NCBI RefSeq assembly: GCF_003097235.1
Contig: NZ_QEQQ01000036.1
Span: 1 to 39,580, forward strand
DNA length: 39,580 nt
From: Pseudomonas sp. CC120222-01a
Lineage (GTDB): Bacteria > Pseudomonadota > Gammaproteobacteria > Pseudomonadales > Pseudomonadaceae
Direction: 5' to 3'
Position numbers and translations under genes: made by a program. Every line of letters begins with the position of its first letter. The stretch's first letter is position 1. Below the pieces are notes generated by a model, which saw only the letters and a program-made list of their open reading frames with translations, was not told the DNA's origin and searched no databases. Shown one piece after another: positions 24,680-33,200 of this stretch.

Positions 24680-25753
24680 TTATTCGCCGTAATAGTCCAG
24701 CGGCACGCGTTTCAGGTTGCAGAAGATCTGGTAGGGAATGCTCCCGGCCTGCATCGCCACATCACTGGCCAGCACCTGCTTGCCCCACAGCTCGACCGGG
24801 CTGCCGACAGTGGCTTCGGGCACGTCGGTGAGGTCGATGCAGAGCATGTCCATCGACACACGGCCAATCAGCTGGCTGCGCTTGCCGGCGACCATCACCG
24901 GGGTGCCGGTGGGCGCATGGCGCGGGTAGCCGTCGGCATAGCCCATGGCGACCACACCAACGCGGGTCGGGCGCGGGCTGACGAACTTGGCACCGTAGCC
25001 CACCGGCTCCCCGGTAGGCAGCTCGCGCACGCTGATGACCCGTGATTGCAGGGTCATCACCGGCTGCAACCGTGCGGCTTGGGGCTGGTCGGCCTCGAAG
25101 GGGCTGGCGCCGTACAGCATGATGCCCGGGCGCACCCAGTCGCTCGGGGCCTGCGGCCAGGCCAATACACCGGGCGAGTTGCGCAGGCTGCATTCGGCAG
25201 CCAGGCCTTCACGGGCGGCATTGAACACGGCGATCTGCTGCTCGGTGGCGTCGGCCTCCGGCTCGTCGGCACGGGCAAAGTGGCTCATCAGCACGATGCG
25301 CGAAACCTTGCCGCTGGCCAGCAGGCGCTGGTAGGCGTCGTGGTAGTCCTTGGGGTGCAGGCCGACGCGGTGCATGCCGCTGTCGAGCTTGAGCCAGATG
25401 GTCAGCGGCTTGTGCACCTGGGTCTGTTCGATGGCTTGGAGCTGCCACAGCGAATGCACCACGCACCACAGGTCGTGCTCGGCGATCAGCGCCAGCTCGC
25501 TGGCTTCGAAAAAGCCTTCGAGCAGCAGGACAGGGGCCTTGATGCCGGCGGCACGCAACTCCAGCGCTTCTTCGATGCAGGCCACGGCAAAGCCATCGGC
25601 TTCGGGCTCCAGGGCCAGGGCGCAGCGCACGGCACCGTGGCCGTAGGCGTCGGCCTTGACCACGGCGAGGGCCTTGGCACCGGACAGTTCACGGGCCAGG
25701 CGGTAGTTGTGGCGGAGGGCTTGCAGGTCGATCAGGGCGCGGGCGGGACGCAT
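24680..25753 (-). CDS. dadX: Alanine racemase (catabolic)
   Basis: This PLP enzyme (357 residues) interconverts L- and D-alanine. Lys33 in VVKADAYGHG binds PLP. The second catalytic residue is the Tyr of VGYGAKFVS, and the C-terminal segment GRVSMDMLCIDLTD is conserved. It lies downstream of dadA on the same strand, so it supplies D-alanine for DadA, as DadX does. ATG 25753 has AAGG upstream; the frame extends to 25843 through REP sequence and is rejected. In P. aeruginosa, from memory, a RidA-type gene stands between dadA and dadX; here only a REP pair does. The name alr would also fit. Confidence 0.92.
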   Translation of the reverse strand: MRPARALIDLQALRHNYRLARELSGAKALAVVKADAYGHGAVRCALALEPEADGFAVACIEEALELRAAGIKAPVLLLEGFFEASELALIAEHDLWCVVHSLWQLQAIEQTQVHKPLTIWLKLDSGMHRVGLHPKDYHDAYQRLLASGKVSRIVLMSHFARADEPEADATEQQIAVFNAAREGLAAECSLRNSPGVLAWPQAPSDWVRPGIMLYGASPFEADQPQAARLQPVMTLQSRVISVRELPTGEPVGYGAKFVSPRPTRVGVVAMGYADGYPRHAPTGTPVMVAGKRSQLIGRVSMDMLCIDLTDVPEATVGSPVELWGKQVLASDVAMQAGSIPYQIFCNLKRVPLDYYGE

Positions 25754-25797
25754 GGCGGCTGCCTTATGGTGGTTCACAAGTTGAAAACGGTGTTGGA

Positions 25798-25890
25798 TTC
25801 TTCGCGGGCGAGCCCGCTCCCACAGGGACTGCACAGTGCTCAAGGCCTGTGATGCTCCTGTGGGAGCGGGCTTGCCCGCGAAAGGGCCGG
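25798..25890. repeat. REP inverted pair
   Basis: Opposed REPs between dadA and alanine racemase, inside a likely operon, with no gene in the gap. Confidence 0.9.
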
Positions 25891-25900
25891 TACAGGCACC

Positions 25901-27205
25901 TTACTGCTGGTGGGCAGGCGCAGTCTGACCGTGCTTGGCGACTTCCGGGCTGTTGCCATACCGGGAAATGTCCAGGCCTTCGGCACTGATCTGCGGCTTC
26001 TTGCGCGCAATCAGGTCAGCCAGCAGGCGGCCGGAACCGCACGCCATGGTCCAGCCCAGCGTACCGTGGCCGGTGTTGAGGAACAGGTTGCGGAACGCGG
26101 TGGCACCCACGATCGGCGTACCGTCCGGGGTCGCCGGGCGCAGGCCGGTCCAGAAACTGGCCTGGCTCAGGTCGCCGCCGCGAGGATAAAGGTCGTTGAC
26201 GATCATCTCCAGCGTTTCGCGTCGACGCGGGTTCAGCGACAGGTCAAAACCGGCGATTTCAGCCATGCCGCCAACGCGGATGCGGTTGTCGAAACGGGTG
26301 ATCGCGACCTTGTAGGTCTCGTCGAGAATGGTCGAGGTCGGCGCCATGTCGGCATTGGTGATCGGCACGGTCAGCGAGTAACCCTTGAGCGGATACACCG
26401 GGGCCTTGATACCCAATGGCTTGAGCATCTGCGGCGAGTAGCTGCCCAGGGCCAGCACGTAGCGGTCGGCGGTTTCCAGCTTGCCGTCGATCCATACGCC
26501 GTTGATGCGGTCACCGGCGAAGTCCAGGCGCTGGATGTCCTGACCAAAGCGGAACTCTACACCCAGCTTCACAGCCATTTCGGCGAGCTTGGTGGTGAAC
26601 AGCTGGCAGTCGCCGGTCTGGTCGTTAGGCAGGCGCAGGGCGCCGGCGAGGATGTCTTTCACACCAGCCAGGGCCGGTTCGACACGGGCGATGCCATCGC
26701 GGTCAAGCAGCTCGTAAGGCACGCCGGACTGTTCGAGCACGGCAATGTCCTTGGCCGCGGCGTCAACCTGGGCCTGGGTGCGGAACAGCTGGGTAGTACC
26801 CAGGCTGCGGTTCTCGTAGGCAATACCGGTTTCGGCGCGCAGTTCGTCGAGGCAGTCACGGCTGTACTCGGACAGGCGCACCATGCGCTCCTTGTTCACT
26901 GCGTAACGGCTGGCGGTGCAGTTGCGCAGCATCTGCGCCATCCACAGGTACTGGTCGACATCACCGGTCAGCTTGATGGCCAGGGGCGCGTGGCGCTCCA
27001 GCAGCCACTTGATGGCTTTCAGCGGCACGCCTGGGGCGGCCCAGGGCGAGGCATAGCCGGGCGAGATCTGGCCTGCGTTGGCAAAGCTGGTTTCCAGGGC
27101 CACTGCCGGCTGGCGGTCGACCACAGTCACCTCGAAGCCTTGCCGGGCCAGATAATAGGCACTGGCGGTACCGATCACACCGCTACCAAGTACCAATACT
27201 CGCAT
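25901..27205 (-). CDS. dadA: D-amino acid dehydrogenase, small subunit type
   Basis: DadA (434 residues) oxidises D-alanine and other D-amino acids to oxo acids and ammonia, passing electrons to the respiratory chain. The FAD motif is VLVLGSGVIGTASAYYLARQG at the N-terminus; the C-terminal FAD contact is NTGHGTLGWTMACGSGRLLAD. It is a membrane-associated, non-transmembrane protein. ATG 27205 has GAGGGATG upstream. It is divergent from an Lrp-type regulator and followed by alanine racemase. A TATACT -10 at 27263-27268 with a poor -35 suggests an activator-dependent promoter. Confidence 0.95.
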   Translation of the reverse strand: MRVLVLGSGVIGTASAYYLARQGFEVTVVDRQPAVALETSFANAGQISPGYASPWAAPGVPLKAIKWLLERHAPLAIKLTGDVDQYLWMAQMLRNCTASRYAVNKERMVRLSEYSRDCLDELRAETGIAYENRSLGTTQLFRTQAQVDAAAKDIAVLEQSGVPYELLDRDGIARVEPALAGVKDILAGALRLPNDQTGDCQLFTTKLAEMAVKLGVEFRFGQDIQRLDFAGDRINGVWIDGKLETADRYVLALGSYSPQMLKPLGIKAPVYPLKGYSLTVPITNADMAPTSTILDETYKVAITRFDNRIRVGGMAEIAGFDLSLNPRRRETLEMIVNDLYPRGGDLSQASFWTGLRPATPDGTPIVGATAFRNLFLNTGHGTLGWTMACGSGRLLADLIARKKPQISAEGLDISRYGNSPEVAKHGQTAPAHQQ

Positions 27206-27262
27206 CGTTCATCCCTCGCACGCGGCGCACCGCTATTTTGTTGATATGGCATGGATGCGCGC

Positions 27263-27291
27263 AGTATAAGAATCTCAGCCCAGTGCAATTC
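27263..27291 (-). promoter_or_regulatory. dadA promoter (-10 TATACT, weak -35)
   Basis: On the minus strand TATACT (27263-27268) is a good -10. The -35 region 16-17 bp away reads AATTGC/GAATTG, a poor match, as expected for a promoter that needs an activator such as Lrp. Confidence 0.5.
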
Positions 27292-27314
27292 ACTATATAA
27301 AAGCCTATTATTGG

Positions 27315-27326
27315 CGAGAATTCTCG
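27315..27326. promoter_or_regulatory. Palindrome in the dadA-lrp intergenic region
   Basis: CGAGAATTCTCG is a 12-bp perfect palindrome 33 bp before the lrp start and about 60 bp upstream of the predicted dadA start site. It is a candidate site for the Lrp-type regulator. Confidence 0.45.
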
Positions 27327-27358
27327 GCAAAATCGCCTTTCACGGAGGGGCATCCCCT

Positions 27359-27847
27359 ATGAGAACCCAGCACCAGAGCAAGCGTGAACTGGACAAGATC
27401 GACCGTAACATCCTGCGCATCCTGCAGAATGACGGGCGTATTTCCTTCACCGAACTGGGCGAGAAAGTTGGGCTTTCCACCACCCCTTGCACCGAGCGCG
27501 TACGCCGCCTGGAGCGCGAGGGCATCATCATGGGCTACAACGCCCGGCTGAATCCGCAGCACCTCAAGGGCAGCCTGCTGGTGTTCGTGGAAATCAGCCT
27601 GGACTACAAGTCTGGCGACACCTTCGAGGAGTTCCGCCGTGCGGTGCTCAAGCTGCCCCATGTGCTGGAATGCCACCTGGTATCCGGTGACTTCGACTAC
27701 CTGGTGAAAGCGCGTATTTCGGAAATGGCCTCGTACCGCAAGCTGCTCGGCGACATCCTGCTGAAGCTGCCACACGTGCGCGAGTCGAAGAGCTACATCG
27801 TGATGGAAGAGGTGAAAGAGAGCCTCTGCCTGCCGATCCCAGATTGA
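27359..27847 (+). CDS. lrp: Lrp/AsnC-family regulator (DadR-like)
   Basis: This 162-residue protein has the Lrp helix-turn-helix (about residues 10-60: LDKIDRNILRILQNDGRISFTELGEKVGLSTTPCTERVRRLE) and the RAM effector domain (about 75-155, HVLECHLVSGDFDYLVKA). Lrp relatives bind small amino acids and form octamers. Divergence from dadA points to control of alanine catabolism, as DadR does in P. aeruginosa, from memory. ATG 27359 has GGAGG upstream; a longer frame from 27251 is not supported. It ends one base from the convergent cysteine-cluster gene. Confidence 0.93.
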   Translation: MRTQHQSKRELDKIDRNILRILQNDGRISFTELGEKVGLSTTPCTERVRRLEREGIIMGYNARLNPQHLKGSLLVFVEISLDYKSGDTFEEFRRAVLKLPHVLECHLVSGDFDYLVKARISEMASYRKLLGDILLKLPHVRESKSYIVMEEVKESLCLPIPD

Positions 27848-27848
27848 A

Positions 27849-28202
27849 CTAGACCAGCACCTGGCGCGTGCTGGCGATGAACTGGTGGACCAACTGTTCG
27901 GCTTCGGGCTCGATCATCGGGTCCGGGCCACGCCCACGCGGGCAGGCCATGCGCGGCGTGGTGCCGAACAGGCGGCAGATCATCGGCCGTTCTTCATAGA
28001 CGGTGCAGCCGTTGGGGCCCAGGTGCACGCAGTTCAGGTGCTCCAGCGCGGCATCCTGCTCGGCCTGGGTCTTGCGCGGCAGGCGGGCCATCTCTTCGGA
28101 CGACGTGGTGACCGGGCCGCAGCAGTCGTGGCAGCCGGGCTCGCATTCGAACGAAGGAATGAGCTCGCGCAGGAAGTGGATCTTGTGACGGTTGCAGGAC
28201 AT
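27849..28202 (-). CDS. YkgJ-family cysteine-cluster protein
   Basis: This 117-residue protein has eight Cys residues in the YkgJ pattern: CEPGCHDCC near the N-terminus (C20, C24, C27, C28), then C58, C66, C76 and C87. The family is thought to bind zinc or an iron-sulphur centre; the job is unknown. I chose the ATG at 28202; a longer open frame extends upstream through REP sequence and the convergent gene and is not real. No strong ribosome site is seen, so a slightly earlier start is possible. It is convergent with lrp and ends one base from it. Confidence 0.75.
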   Translation of the reverse strand: MSCNRHKIHFLRELIPSFECEPGCHDCCGPVTTSSEEMARLPRKTQAEQDAALEHLNCVHLGPNGCTVYEERPMICRLFGTTPRMACPRGRGPDPMIEPEAEQLVHQFIASTRQVLV

Positions 28203-28249
28203 GGCCAAGTACAGGGCTGAAAGCTGAAACTGGATTATAGGGCCAATCA

Positions 28250-28369
28250 CCTGTGGGAGCGGCCTTGTGTCGCGAAAGGGCCGCAAAGCGGCCCCGGCAA
28301 TATGTGCTGCGAGGCTGAAATCCTGGGGGCGCTTCGCACCCCTTTCGCGACACAAGGCCGCTCCCACAG
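28250..28369. repeat. Second-family REP pair, reversed arrangement
   Basis: The repeat is the TTTCGCGACACAAGGCCGC type seen at 11778-11901, but the two copies are arranged the other way round: GTGGGAGCGGCC faces outward on both sides and the mini-hairpins lie inside. It lies between divergent genes. Confidence 0.85.
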
Positions 28370-28435
28370 TCCGGTTGCCCACCCTGAGGTCGCAGCTTAT
28401 CCTCCCTCCTCCAGCCCAATGCCAGGACCTGCCAC

Positions 28436-29728
28436 ATGATCCACAGCGCGCAGCACGCCGCCTCCTACTACGCCGCCAGCAGCGCGCCCCACCCGGATCA
28501 CTCCTTCCTGCAAGGCGAACACAGCGCCGACGTGTGTATCGTCGGTGGCGGCTACTCGGGCCTGAACACCGCCATCGAACTGGCCGAGCGCGGCTTCTCG
28601 GTGATCCTCCTGGAAGCGCGCAAGCTCGGCTGGGGCGCCAGCGGGCGCAACGGCGGCCAGCTGATTCGCGGCGTCGGTCACGGCCTGGAGCAGTTTCTCC
28701 CGGTGATCGGCGAGGAAGGCGTACGCAGCATGAGGCTGATGGGCCTGGAAGCCGTGCAAATCGTTCGCGAACGAGTCGAGCGCCACGCCATCGCCTGCGA
28801 CCTGACCTGGGGCTACTGCGACCTGGCCAACAAACCCGACGAGCTGAAGGGCTTTGCCGAAGATGCCGAAGAACTGCGCAGCCTGGGCTACGGCCACGAA
28901 CTGCGCCTGGTCGGCAAGGACGACATGCACAGCGTGGTGGGCTCCGACCGCTACGTCGGCGGCCTGATCGACATGGGGTCGGGCCACCTGCACCCACTCA
29001 ACCTGGCCCTGGGTGAAGCGGCTGTGGCCAGTCGCCTGGGCGTGAAGCTGTTCGAGCAGTCCGAGGTCACACGTATCGACTACGGCCCTGAAGTCCAGGT
29101 GCACACCGCCCAGGGCCGGGTGCGCGCCAAGACCCTGGTGCTGTGCTGCAACGCCTACCACAACGACCTCAACCGCGAACTGGGCGGCAAGGTGCTGCCC
29201 GCCGGTAGCTACATCATTGCCACCGAGCCACTGGACGAAGAACGCGCCCATCAGTTGCTGCCGCAGAACATGGCCGTGTGCGACCAGCGCGTGGCGCTGG
29301 ACTACTATCGCCTGTCGGCCGACCGCCGCCTGTTGTTCGGCGGTGCCTGCCACTATTCCGGGCGCGACCCCAAGGACATCGCTGCCTACATGCGGCCAAA
29401 GATGCTCAAGGTGTTCCCGCAGCTGGCGGATGTGCGCATCGACTATCAGTGGGGCGGCATGATCGGCATCGGCGCCAACCGCCTGCCACAGATCGGCCGC
29501 CTGGCCAGCCAGCCTAACGTCTATTACGCCCAGGCCTACGCGGGCCACGGCCTCAACGCCACCCACCTGGCCGCGCGCCTGCTGGGTGAAGCGATCAGCG
29601 GCCAGCAAAGCGGGCGCTTCGACCTGTTTGCCAAGGTGCCGCACGTCACCTTCCCCGGCGGCAAGCACCTGCGCTCGCCAGTACTGGCCTTGGGGATGCT
29701 CTGGCATCGGCTCAAAGAGCTGGTCTGA
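28436..29728 (+). CDS. FAD-dependent amine oxidase, PuuB/PauB-like
   Basis: This 430-residue DAO-family oxidase resembles gamma-glutamylputrescine oxidase PuuB and the PauB paralogues. These oxidise glutamylated polyamines to aminoaldehydes that KauB then oxidises. The FAD motif is CIVGGGYSGLNTA (about residues 34-46), followed by LGWGASGRNGGQL; the C-terminal FAD contact is QAYAGHGLNATHLAARLL. ATG 28436 has CAGGAC upstream. It is a relative of amaA in the same window (same family, same length), so the two could be confused; the gamma-glutamyl role is inferred from neighbourhood. Confidence 0.82.
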   Translation: MIHSAQHAASYYAASSAPHPDHSFLQGEHSADVCIVGGGYSGLNTAIELAERGFSVILLEARKLGWGASGRNGGQLIRGVGHGLEQFLPVIGEEGVRSMRLMGLEAVQIVRERVERHAIACDLTWGYCDLANKPDELKGFAEDAEELRSLGYGHELRLVGKDDMHSVVGSDRYVGGLIDMGSGHLHPLNLALGEAAVASRLGVKLFEQSEVTRIDYGPEVQVHTAQGRVRAKTLVLCCNAYHNDLNRELGGKVLPAGSYIIATEPLDEERAHQLLPQNMAVCDQRVALDYYRLSADRRLLFGGACHYSGRDPKDIAAYMRPKMLKVFPQLADVRIDYQWGGMIGIGANRLPQIGRLASQPNVYYAQAYAGHGLNATHLAARLLGEAISGQQSGRFDLFAKVPHVTFPGGKHLRSPVLALGMLWHRLKELV

Positions 29729-29740
29729 GGCCCTGGATTC

Positions 29741-29971
29741 CTAGTCTTTCCAGAAGGGTTTGCGCCCCTCGCTACGTGCCTGCTCCCAGCTCAGCCCGAT
29801 GTCCCGCAGCTGGTCATCATCCAGCTGCAACAGGGCCCGGCGAGTGTGCCAGCGATGCAGCATCAGCCCCCAACGCCCAAGCCCTGCCGGTGCGTTGAAA
29901 ACCTTGGTCTGCTGCCCGGCGTCCAGCTCCTTGGCCAACAGTTGCAAGCGCACATCGCTCATGCCACCCAT
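29741..29971 (-). CDS. DUF1127 small protein
   Basis: This 76-residue protein ends with the DUF1127 motif (HTRRALLQLDDDQLRDIGLSWEQARSEG), a short Arg-rich domain found in small bacterial proteins, some of which bind RNA or affect phosphate and amino-acid metabolism. The start is ATG 29971 with GGAG about 8 bases upstream; an internal ATG at 29962 is the alternative. It is convergent with the FAD oxidase and divergent from the MocR gene. The role here is unknown. Confidence 0.82.
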   Translation of the reverse strand: MGGMSDVRLQLLAKELDAGQQTKVFNAPAGLGRWGLMLHRWHTRRALLQLDDDQLRDIGLSWEQARSEGRKPFWKD

Positions 29972-30020
29972 CGCTGCTCTCTCCCATTCAGTGTGTAACC
30001 GTGGAGAAAGCATGCGCGAC

Positions 30021-30121
30021 GACCAGTGTGGCAATACAGAGCCAATACAGGCTTATTATTCCCATACAGAATTGGTCGTCTGGCGCCTGAATGTTGTATT
30101 TTCAACGCAACTGTACTGGTC
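30021..30121. promoter_or_regulatory. ATACAG repeats before the MocR gene
   Basis: Three direct ATACAG repeats (30034-30039, 30045-30050, 30064-30069) lie between DUF1127 and the MocR gene. An outer inverted pair, GACCAGT (30021-30027) and ACTGGTC (30115-30121), encloses them, with CTGTAC at 30111. MocR/GntR proteins commonly bind such repeats near their own gene. Confidence 0.5.
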
Positions 30122-30150
30122 GCTTCCTACAAGAAGCGTAGGAGTATGCC

Positions 30151-31581
30151 GTGACTCTCTACCTTAACCTGGCCGAACTGCTCGGTGCGCGCATCGAACA
30201 GGGCCTCTACCGGCCCGGCCAGCGCCTGCCATCGGTGCGCGCCCTGAGCGTGGAGCACGGGGTCAGCCTGAGCACCGTGCAGCAGGCCTACCGCATGCTC
30301 GAAGACAGCGGCATGGTCTCGCCACGGCCCAAGTCCGGCTACTTCGTCAGCGACCATCGCCACCTCCCTGCCCTGCCCGCAGTCAGCCGCCCGGCCCAAC
30401 GCCCGGTGGATATCTCGCAATGGGAACAGGTGCTCGAACTGGTACGCAGTACCCCGCGTCAGGACGTGATCCAGCTTGGCCGCGGCATGCCCGACATCGA
30501 CAGCCCGACCCTCAAGCCGCTGCTGCGCAGCCTCGCCCAGCTGAGCCGGCGCCAGGACATGCCGGGCCTGTACTACGACAACATCCATGGCAACCTGGCC
30601 CTGCGCGAGCAGATCGCCCGGCTGATGCTCGACTCCGGCTGCCGCCTGGGGCCGGCCGACCTGGTGGTGACCACGGGCTGCCATGAAGCGCTGTCGTGCA
30701 GCATCCGCGCAGTGTGCGAGCCGGGCGATATCGTCGCGGTCGACTCGCCAAGCTTTCACGGCGCCATGCAGACCCTCAAAGGCCTGGGCATGAAGGCCCT
30801 GGAAATTCCTACCGACCCGGTCACCGGCATCAGCCTCGAAGCCCTGGAGCTGGCCCTTGAGCAATGGCCGATCAAGCTCATCCAGATCACCCCGAGCTGC
30901 AACAACCCGCTCGGCTACATCATGCCCGAGGCGCGCAAGAAAGCCCTGTTGAACCTGGCCCAACGCTACGATGTGGCGATCCTCGAAGACGATGTGTATG
31001 GCGACCTGGCCTACACCTACCCGCGCCCACGCACGCTCAAGTCGTTCGACGACGACGGCCGCGTGCTGCTGTGCAGTTCGTTTTCCAAGACCCTCGCCCC
31101 CGGCCTGCGCATCGGCTGGGTCGCCCCCGGCCGCTATCTGGAACGGGTGCTGCACATGAAGTACATCAGCACCGGCAGCACTGCGAGCCAGCCGCAACTG
31201 GCGATCGCCGACTTCATCGCCGCCGGCCACTACCAGCCCCATGTGCGACGCATGCGCAGCCAGTACCAGCGTGGTCGTGACCTGATGAGCGACTGGGTAA
31301 ACCGCTATTTCCCGCCCGGCACCCGGGTCAGCCGACCGCAAGGTGGCTTCATGCTGTGGGTGGAATTGCCCGAACATTTCGATACGCTGCGGCTGAACCG
31401 CGCTTTACTGGAGCAGGGTGTACAGATTGCCGTGGGCAGCATCTTCTCGGCCTCGGGCAATTTCCGCCATTGCCTGCGCATGAACTTCGCCGCGCGGCCA
31501 ACGCCGCAGATCGAGGCAGCCGTGCGCAAGGTAGGTGAAACCGCCCTTCGTCTACTGGATGAAGACCACGCCGAGGCGTAA
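30151..31581 (+). CDS. MocR-family regulator (GntR-HTH + aminotransferase-like)
   Basis: The 476-residue protein joins an N-terminal GntR winged helix (about residues 4-65: RLPSVRALSVEHGVSLSTVQQAYRMLEDSGM) to an aspartate-aminotransferase-fold domain (about 105-470). The PLP lysine is Lys313 in SSFSKTLAPGLRIGW, and LEDDVYGDL carries the PLP-binding Asp and Tyr. MocR regulators sense amine or amino-acid ligands through PLP. The start is GTG at 30151 with TAGGAG upstream. Its target is not clear; the divergent DUF1127 gene or a nearby amine gene is possible. Confidence 0.9.
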   Translation: MTLYLNLAELLGARIEQGLYRPGQRLPSVRALSVEHGVSLSTVQQAYRMLEDSGMVSPRPKSGYFVSDHRHLPALPAVSRPAQRPVDISQWEQVLELVRSTPRQDVIQLGRGMPDIDSPTLKPLLRSLAQLSRRQDMPGLYYDNIHGNLALREQIARLMLDSGCRLGPADLVVTTGCHEALSCSIRAVCEPGDIVAVDSPSFHGAMQTLKGLGMKALEIPTDPVTGISLEALELALEQWPIKLIQITPSCNNPLGYIMPEARKKALLNLAQRYDVAILEDDVYGDLAYTYPRPRTLKSFDDDGRVLLCSSFSKTLAPGLRIGWVAPGRYLERVLHMKYISTGSTASQPQLAIADFIAAGHYQPHVRRMRSQYQRGRDLMSDWVNRYFPPGTRVSRPQGGFMLWVELPEHFDTLRLNRALLEQGVQIAVGSIFSASGNFRHCLRMNFAARPTPQIEAAVRKVGETALRLLDEDHAEA

Positions 31582-31641
31582 CTTTGCGCCGCCTTTCGTA
31601 GTCCAACCCCTTAGCGCTTTGCCGTACAGGACGATCCACCC

Positions 31642-33198
31642 TTGAGACTCCAGCGAGCCTTGCCTCTGCTGCTGGTGCTGCTGCTCGGCCTCAACGGCTG
31701 TGCCAGCATCGGCACGCCCCGCGAAACCAGCCAAGCACTGCCCGCCAGCGAGTCAGCCTTCGGCCGTTCGGTGCTGCGCCAGGCCGCGCCCTATGACGGG
31801 CGCTCGGGCTTTCGCCTGCTACCCAACAGCAACGAGGCCTTCCGTGCCCGCGCCGAGTTGATCCGCAACGCCCAGGCGAGCATCGACCTGCAGTACTACA
31901 TCGTCCACGATGGCTTGAGCACCCGCGCCCTGGTGCACGAGCTGTTGCGTGCAGCCGACCGCGGTGTGCGCGTGCGCATTCTGCTCGATGACACCACCAG
32001 CGATGGCCTGGACACCATCATGGGCACCCTCGACGCCCACCCGAACATCCAGATCCGCGTATTCAACCCGTTGCATCTGGGGCGCAGCACCGGCGCGACA
32101 CGCGCCGTCGGCCGCCTGTTCAACCTGTCGCGCCAGCACCGGCGCATGCACAACAAGTTGTTCCTGGTAGACAACAGCATGGCCATCGTCGGCGGGCGCA
32201 ACCTGGGTGACGAGTACTTCGATGCCGAGCCCAACCTCAACTTCACCGACATCGACCTGCTTGGCGTGGGTCCGATCGCCGAGCAGTTGGGGCACAGCTT
32301 CGACCAGTACTGGAACAGCGCCCTGAGCCGACCGATCACCGACTTCCTCTGGAGCGAACCGGATGCCGACGACCTGCGCGCCAGCCGCCAGCGCCTGGAA
32401 GTGTCCCTGGCCCAGGCACGGGTAGAGCGCAAGGCCCTGTACGACCGGCTCATGTCCTACCAGTCGCAGCCGCGCCTGGATGTCTGGCGCAACGAGCTGA
32501 TCTGGGCCCACGCCCAGGCACTGTGGGACGCACCGAGCAAGGTGCTGGCCGAAGATGAGCCGGACCCGCACCTGCTGCTGAGCCAGCAACTGGCACCGGA
32601 CCTGGCCAGCGTGCAGCACGAGCTGATCCTGATGTCGGCCTATTTCGTACCGGGCGAGCCGGGCTTGCTGTACCTGACCGGCCGGGCCGACGCCGGGGCT
32701 TCAGTGAAGTTGCTGACCAATTCGCTGGAGGCCACCGACGTGCCGGCGGTGCATGGCGGCTATGCACCCTATCGCCGCGCACTGCTCGAGCACGGCGTGC
32801 AGCTGTTCGAACTGCGTCGTCAGCCGGGCGACCCGGTGCCAGCGCGCCTGAGCTTCCACGGCAGCAGCTCGGATTCGAGCCTGCACACCAAGGCCATCGT
32901 GTTCGACCGGCGCAAGACCTTTATCGGCTCGTTCAACTTCGACCCTCGCTCAGTGCTGTGGAACACCGAGGTCGGCGTGCTGGTGGACAGCCCGGAGCTC
33001 GCCGAATACACCCGCGAGCTGGCCCAGCAGGGCATGGCGCCGGCGTTGAGTTACCAGGTCAAGCTGGTGGGCGAGAAGCTGGTGTGGGCGACCGAGGACA
33101 ATGGCCAACGGCACATGCTGACCTCGGAGCCGGGAGGCATCTGGCGGCGGTTCAACGCCTGGATCAGCAAGGCCGTTGGCCTGGAGAAGATGTTGTAG
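31642..33198 (+). CDS. Phospholipase D/cardiolipin-synthase-type lipoprotein
   Basis: The 518-residue protein has two HKD motifs: HNKLFLVD (H170, K172, D177) and HTKAIVFD (H415, K417, D422), each followed by GG or GS-N. This is the ClsC/YmdC-type layout, which makes cardiolipin from phosphatidylglycerol and phosphatidylethanolamine. The N-terminus has a lipobox LNGC (Cys20), and Ala at +2 predicts outer-membrane sorting, so it may be an envelope phospholipase rather than a synthase. The start is TTG 31642 with AGGAC upstream. It ends 2 bases from the convergent MFS gene. Confidence 0.88.
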   Translation: MRLQRALPLLLVLLLGLNGCASIGTPRETSQALPASESAFGRSVLRQAAPYDGRSGFRLLPNSNEAFRARAELIRNAQASIDLQYYIVHDGLSTRALVHELLRAADRGVRVRILLDDTTSDGLDTIMGTLDAHPNIQIRVFNPLHLGRSTGATRAVGRLFNLSRQHRRMHNKLFLVDNSMAIVGGRNLGDEYFDAEPNLNFTDIDLLGVGPIAEQLGHSFDQYWNSALSRPITDFLWSEPDADDLRASRQRLEVSLAQARVERKALYDRLMSYQSQPRLDVWRNELIWAHAQALWDAPSKVLAEDEPDPHLLLSQQLAPDLASVQHELILMSAYFVPGEPGLLYLTGRADAGASVKLLTNSLEATDVPAVHGGYAPYRRALLEHGVQLFELRRQPGDPVPARLSFHGSSSDSSLHTKAIVFDRRKTFIGSFNFDPRSVLWNTEVGVLVDSPELAEYTRELAQQGMAPALSYQVKLVGEKLVWATEDNGQRHMLTSEPGGIWRRFNAWISKAVGLEKML

Positions 33199-33200
33199 GC

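Noticed and set aside
28203..28997. Upstream extension of the cysteine-cluster gene
   Set aside because: The extra residues are translated from a REP pair and from the antisense strand of the FAD oxidase gene.
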